9,840 nucleotides of DNA. Origin: Methanobacteriota archaeon (GTDB taxonomy: Archaea > Thermoplasmatota > Poseidoniia > Poseidoniales > Poseidoniaceae). The stretch lies in the NCBI GenBank assembly GCA_018623995.1, contig JAAZUV010000042.1, positions 1 to 9,840 on the forward strand, given 5' to 3'. Below, one piece after another: positions 7,831 to 9,840 of the stretch (within the stretch, counting starts at the first letter, position 1; every line of letters begins with the position of its first letter). The notes beneath the pieces were generated by a model, which searched no databases, was not told the origin of the DNA, and worked only from the letters and a program-made list of their open reading frames with translations. The translations under genes and the position numbers were made by a program.

Positions 7831-7838
7831 TTTAAATC
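7831..7838 (+). promoter_or_regulatory. TATA-box candidate for the L18Ae-prefoldin-ftsY operon
   Basis: TTTAAATC is the most AT-rich element in the 75-bp gap and is centred about 28 bp before ATG 7862. That distance fits an archaeal TATA box with transcription starting at or next to the start codon, so the mRNA may be leaderless; no Shine-Dalgarno motif precedes the ATG. The TTTAAA core is palindromic and could also serve the divergent protease gene, whose start would lie about 45 bp away on the other side. Confidence 0.5.
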
Positions 7839-7861
7839 AAGAAACGAGTCGCCTTGGATTC

Positions 7862-8134
7862 ATGAAGGCCTTCCGTGTTGATGGACAAGCCCCGTTCGGT
7901 CGTCTCCGACAGAAATTCTCGCTCGATGTTGTAGCATCCTCAAAAGCAGATGCTGAGCACCGTGTGTATTCGATTATCGGCTCCCGCCACAAGGCAACTC
8001 GCCGTGCAATCAACATCGATTCTGTAAGCGAAATCGACCCAAGAACATCTCTCGAACCAAGCGTTCTTCACCACTTCCGTGAGGAAATCGCAGCTGCTGG
8101 TGGCACCATTGCTCCAGTGGCTGAAGAAGAGTGA
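7862..8134 (+). CDS. Large-subunit ribosomal protein L18Ae / LX (eL20 family)
   Basis: Small archaeal/eukaryotic ribosomal protein of the 50S subunit. The 90-residue product begins MKAFRVDGQAPFGRLRQKFS, followed by the family's conserved YSIIGSRHKATRRAINID segment (36-53), a typical LX core. The core accounts for roughly residues 1-60; the last 30 residues (LEPSVLHHFREEIAAAGG...) extend it beyond the 55-80 residues common in archaea, ending in an acidic EEE. The ATG at 7862 is chosen because the family start aligns there; the frame stays open upstream to 7766, but that part shows no similarity and overlaps the divergent protease. It is the first gene of an operon with prefoldin alpha (56 bp later) and ftsY, a euryarchaeal arrangement. 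Confidence 0.92.
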   Translation: MKAFRVDGQAPFGRLRQKFSLDVVASSKADAEHRVYSIIGSRHKATRRAINIDSVSEIDPRTSLEPSVLHHFREEIAAAGGTIAPVAEEE

Positions 8135-8179
8135 TTGCAGCATCGCCGCATTCATGAAGGTCGCACCACAGGCGTTGAT

Positions 8180-8183
8180 GAGG
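8180..8183 (+). promoter_or_regulatory. Ribosome binding site of prefoldin alpha
   Basis: GAGG lies seven bases before the GTG at 8191. Together with an in-frame stop at 8179-8181, it fixes the GTG as the start. Confidence 0.45.
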
Positions 8184-8190
8184 CGGTCTT

Positions 8191-8739
8191 GTGGAACAAT
8201 CCGAACTCCAACGAACAGCACGACTCGTTGAAATGAATCGTGAACGGTTTCATGAAGTTCAAGAACGAATCGAACAGGTAATCAATGTTCTCGGCGAACA
8301 CGACGTAACTGCGACCATTCTTGAAACACTGTCGAAAAAAGACCACGATTCAGAAATGAAGATGCACGTCTCCATTGGAGCCGGTGTAACGCTCACATGT
8401 CAACACCCTGGGGGTGGAGAAGGAACCACCATCGTCGATCTCGGAAGCGGTATCTTTGGTGAACGAACTTGGTCGGATGCAGCATCACTCACTCGAGAAC
8501 GAATGGAAGAATTGGGAACACTCCTCGAAAGCCTTCAATCACAAAGCCAGCAACTAGAATCAACCATTGCTGCATTGGCTCAAACCTTTACTGCAGCTGC
8601 AGAAGCACAGGCTCAACCCGAACCATCCACAACTGTAAACGAAACCGAATCTCAGCCAGAAGCAGTAGAGACACCAGTCTCGAAGCCTAAGCGACGCAGA
8701 GGCGGTATGTTTGGCAACGAACTAACCTTGGATGATTAG
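8191..8739 (+). CDS. pfdA: Prefoldin subunit alpha (GimC alpha) with C-terminal extension
   Basis: Subunit of the hexameric cytosolic chaperone prefoldin (two alpha, four beta), which captures unfolded chains with its coiled-coil tentacles and hands them to the thermosome. Of 182 residues, about 1-50 and 95-137 form the two antiparallel coiled-coil helices. The segment between (58-93; VSIGAGVTLTCQHPGGGEG, IVDLGSGIFGERT) is the beta-hairpin core that matches the family's conserved V-x-G-A-G...VDLG-G pattern. Archaeal alpha subunits are usually about 140-150 residues. Here residues 138-182 add an Ala/Gln/Glu/Pro-rich linker and a basic patch (SKPKRRRGG) ending MFGNELTLDD. It starts at GTG. It lies between L18Ae and ftsY, only 8 bp from the latter, so the two are surely co-transcribed. 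Confidence 0.9.
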   Translation: MEQSELQRTARLVEMNRERFHEVQERIEQVINVLGEHDVTATILETLSKKDHDSEMKMHVSIGAGVTLTCQHPGGGEGTTIVDLGSGIFGERTWSDAASLTRERMEELGTLLESLQSQSQQLESTIAALAQTFTAAAEAQAQPEPSTTVNETESQPEAVETPVSKPKRRRGGMFGNELTLDD

Positions 8740-8744
8740 GTGGG
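8739..8744 (+). promoter_or_regulatory. Ribosome binding site of ftsY
   Basis: GGTGGG begins on the last base of the prefoldin stop codon and ends three bases before ATG 8748. The overlap suggests translational coupling of the two genes. Confidence 0.5.
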
Positions 8745-8747
8745 AAC

Positions 8748-9840
8748 ATGGGCCTCTTCGATCGATTCAAGAAGCGCGTTAAAGAGGTCGCCGAAGAAGT
8801 CGATTCTGACGCTCTCACTGCCATGGAAGATTCAGAGGAAGGCGTAGCAGCACTTGAATCATCCAAGCAAATCGAGGAAGATTGGGAGGATGATGTGCCT
8901 GAAATCGTAGAGGAACGATTCGAAGAACCAACTATTGAATCCTCGGATGACGATTGGGATGACTGGGACGATGAAGACGATGACATCGCTCTGCCTGTAA
9001 CACTCACAAAGAAAGAGCGCAAGCGGCTTGAGAAGCTGGAAAAGCAACGAGCAAAGGAATTGAAGCGACGAAAAGCGACAACCATTGCAAAACCCAAGGG
9101 CTCGAAAGTCGACCTTTCGATGATGCGCACGACAACAGGCCGACAACTCGTGGAAGTGAAAGCCGCTCCTCGAGGGTCATCAAAGAGCGCAGATATTGAA
9201 ACCGAAGCCGGTTCAGTCTCCATCGACCTTGGTGGAGGAATTGTTGAGCAAGGCGGTCGAGTCATCAAGTCTGGAAAAGTCCTTGATGACCTTCTCGAAG
9301 AACTCGAATGGATGCTTCTCGAGTCGGATATCTCGAGTGAAGCAGTTACATCTGTTCTTGCTGCATTGCGAAAAAGTCTCGTTGGAGCACGATTGCGACG
9401 TGGTGCAGAACTTGCCAAAGTTCTCGAAGCAGCACTCAAGCGTGCACTTCGCAATCTCCTCTCAGCAGGATATTGGGATTTCGATGCTTCAGTTCAATCC
9501 TATTTGGATCAGGGCGATGCGCCAGTTGTCGTCATGCTTGTAGGTGTCAATGGAACTGGGAAAACAACCACTGCTGCGAAAATTGCGAACAGGTTGCAGT
9601 CGAACGGCCACTCCGTTATTGCAGCAGCAGGCGATACATTCCGTGCAGGAGCAATTCAACAACTCGAATCGCATTGTGAGAACTTGGGAATTCGATGCAT
9701 TTCGAGTCAACGTGGTGGCGACGCAGCAGCCATTGCTCGCGATGCCATCGAATCGGCGAAGGCGAAGAACATCGACGTTGTTCTGGTTGATACAGCAGGA
9801 AGAATGCAGAACAAAACCAACCTCATGAAGGAACTTGAAA
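8748..9840 (+). CDS. ftsY: Signal recognition particle receptor FtsY, 3' end cut by window edge
   Basis: SRP-type GTPase that receives ribosome-SRP complexes at the cytoplasmic membrane and passes nascent membrane and secreted proteins to SecYEG. The first 364 residues are present. Residues 1-17 (MGLFDRFKKRVKEVAEE) form an amphipathic basic helix fit for membrane binding. About 18-80 is strongly acidic, including a DDDWDDWDDEDDD run; 85-118 is a Lys/Arg-rich helix; 150-175 is an unusual Gly-rich strand segment (SIDLGGGIVEQGG). The N domain (about 178-250, LEELEWMLLESDIS) is followed by the NG GTPase core: G1 GVNGTGKT (266-273), DTFRAGA (296-302) and G3 DTAGR (348-352). The G4, G5 and closing motifs lie past the edge. 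The long acidic A region and membrane helix separate it from SRP54. It is last of the visible operon with L18Ae and prefoldin alpha. Confidence 0.95.
   Translation, partial: MGLFDRFKKRVKEVAEEVDSDALTAMEDSEEGVAALESSKQIEEDWEDDVPEIVEERFEEPTIESSDDDWDDWDDEDDDIALPVTLTKKERKRLEKLEKQRAKELKRRKATTIAKPKGSKVDLSMMRTTTGRQLVEVKAAPRGSSKSADIETEAGSVSIDLGGGIVEQGGRVIKSGKVLDDLLEELEWMLLESDISSEAVTSVLAALRKSLVGARLRRGAELAKVLEAALKRALRNLLSAGYWDFDASVQSYLDQGDAPVVVMLVGVNGTGKTTTAAKIANRLQSNGHSVIAAAGDTFRAGAIQQLESHCENLGIRCISSQRGGDAAAIARDAIESAKAKNIDVVLVDTAGRMQNKTNLMKELE

Noticed and set aside
7766..7861. Upstream extension of L18Ae to an ATG at 7766
   Set aside because: The added 32 residues do not fit the family, whose start aligns at ATG 7862, and they overlap the divergent protease and the TATA candidate.
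8154..8230. Small open frame beginning ATG 8154 between L18Ae and prefoldin
   Set aside because: It is short, Arg/Thr-rich and overlaps the start of prefoldin in another frame; no sign of a real peptide.
8687..9454. Minus-strand open frame of 255 codons
   Set aside because: It is antisense to prefoldin and ftsY; its Ser/Arg runs mirror the acidic codons of FtsY and it shows no family motif.

Overview
The window looks like a chromosome segment of a planktonic euryarchaeon, most likely Marine Group II (Candidatus Poseidoniales, Thermoplasmatota). The archaeal assignment rests on a geranylgeranylglyceryl phosphate synthase and on the run ribosomal protein L18Ae/LX - prefoldin alpha - FtsY, a gene order typical of Euryarchaeota. 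The narrower assignment is an inference. It comes from moderate GC content, tight spacing, a membrane-anchored subtilase with calcium-binding repeats and a MamK/MreB-like actin, not from a database search.

Layout: (1) 1-1619, minus: an ABC exporter half-transporter that runs off the left edge and lacks only its last few dozen residues. (2) 1671-2468, plus: GGGP synthase, divergent from the exporter. (3) 2448-3728, minus: a long coiled-coil protein with an acidic tail, whose 3' end overlaps that of GGGP synthase by 21 bp. (4) 3821-4825, minus: an actin-family ATPase most like bacterial MamK, directly upstream of the coiled-coil gene. (5) 4913-7786, minus: a secreted, C-terminally anchored S8 protease with thrombospondin type 3-like repeats. 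(6) 7862-9840, plus: L18Ae, prefoldin alpha and FtsY (cut by the right edge), a translation/folding/targeting operon divergent from the protease. Coding density is very high; no gap exceeds about 100 bp and I see no tRNA, rRNA, CRISPR array or mobile element.

The right-hand operon joins a ribosomal protein, a co-translational chaperone subunit and the SRP receptor, so it serves protein synthesis and membrane targeting. GGGP synthase makes the first dedicated ether-lipid intermediate. The exporter and protease act at the cell envelope.

The most interesting part is the pair formed by the MamK-like actin and the coiled-coil gene. The same-strand order suggests a two-component archaeal cytoskeletal system. 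The 92 bp between them hold complementary segments that could form alternative hairpins ending exactly at the coiled-coil start codon. That regulatory reading is inference from sequence symmetry only.
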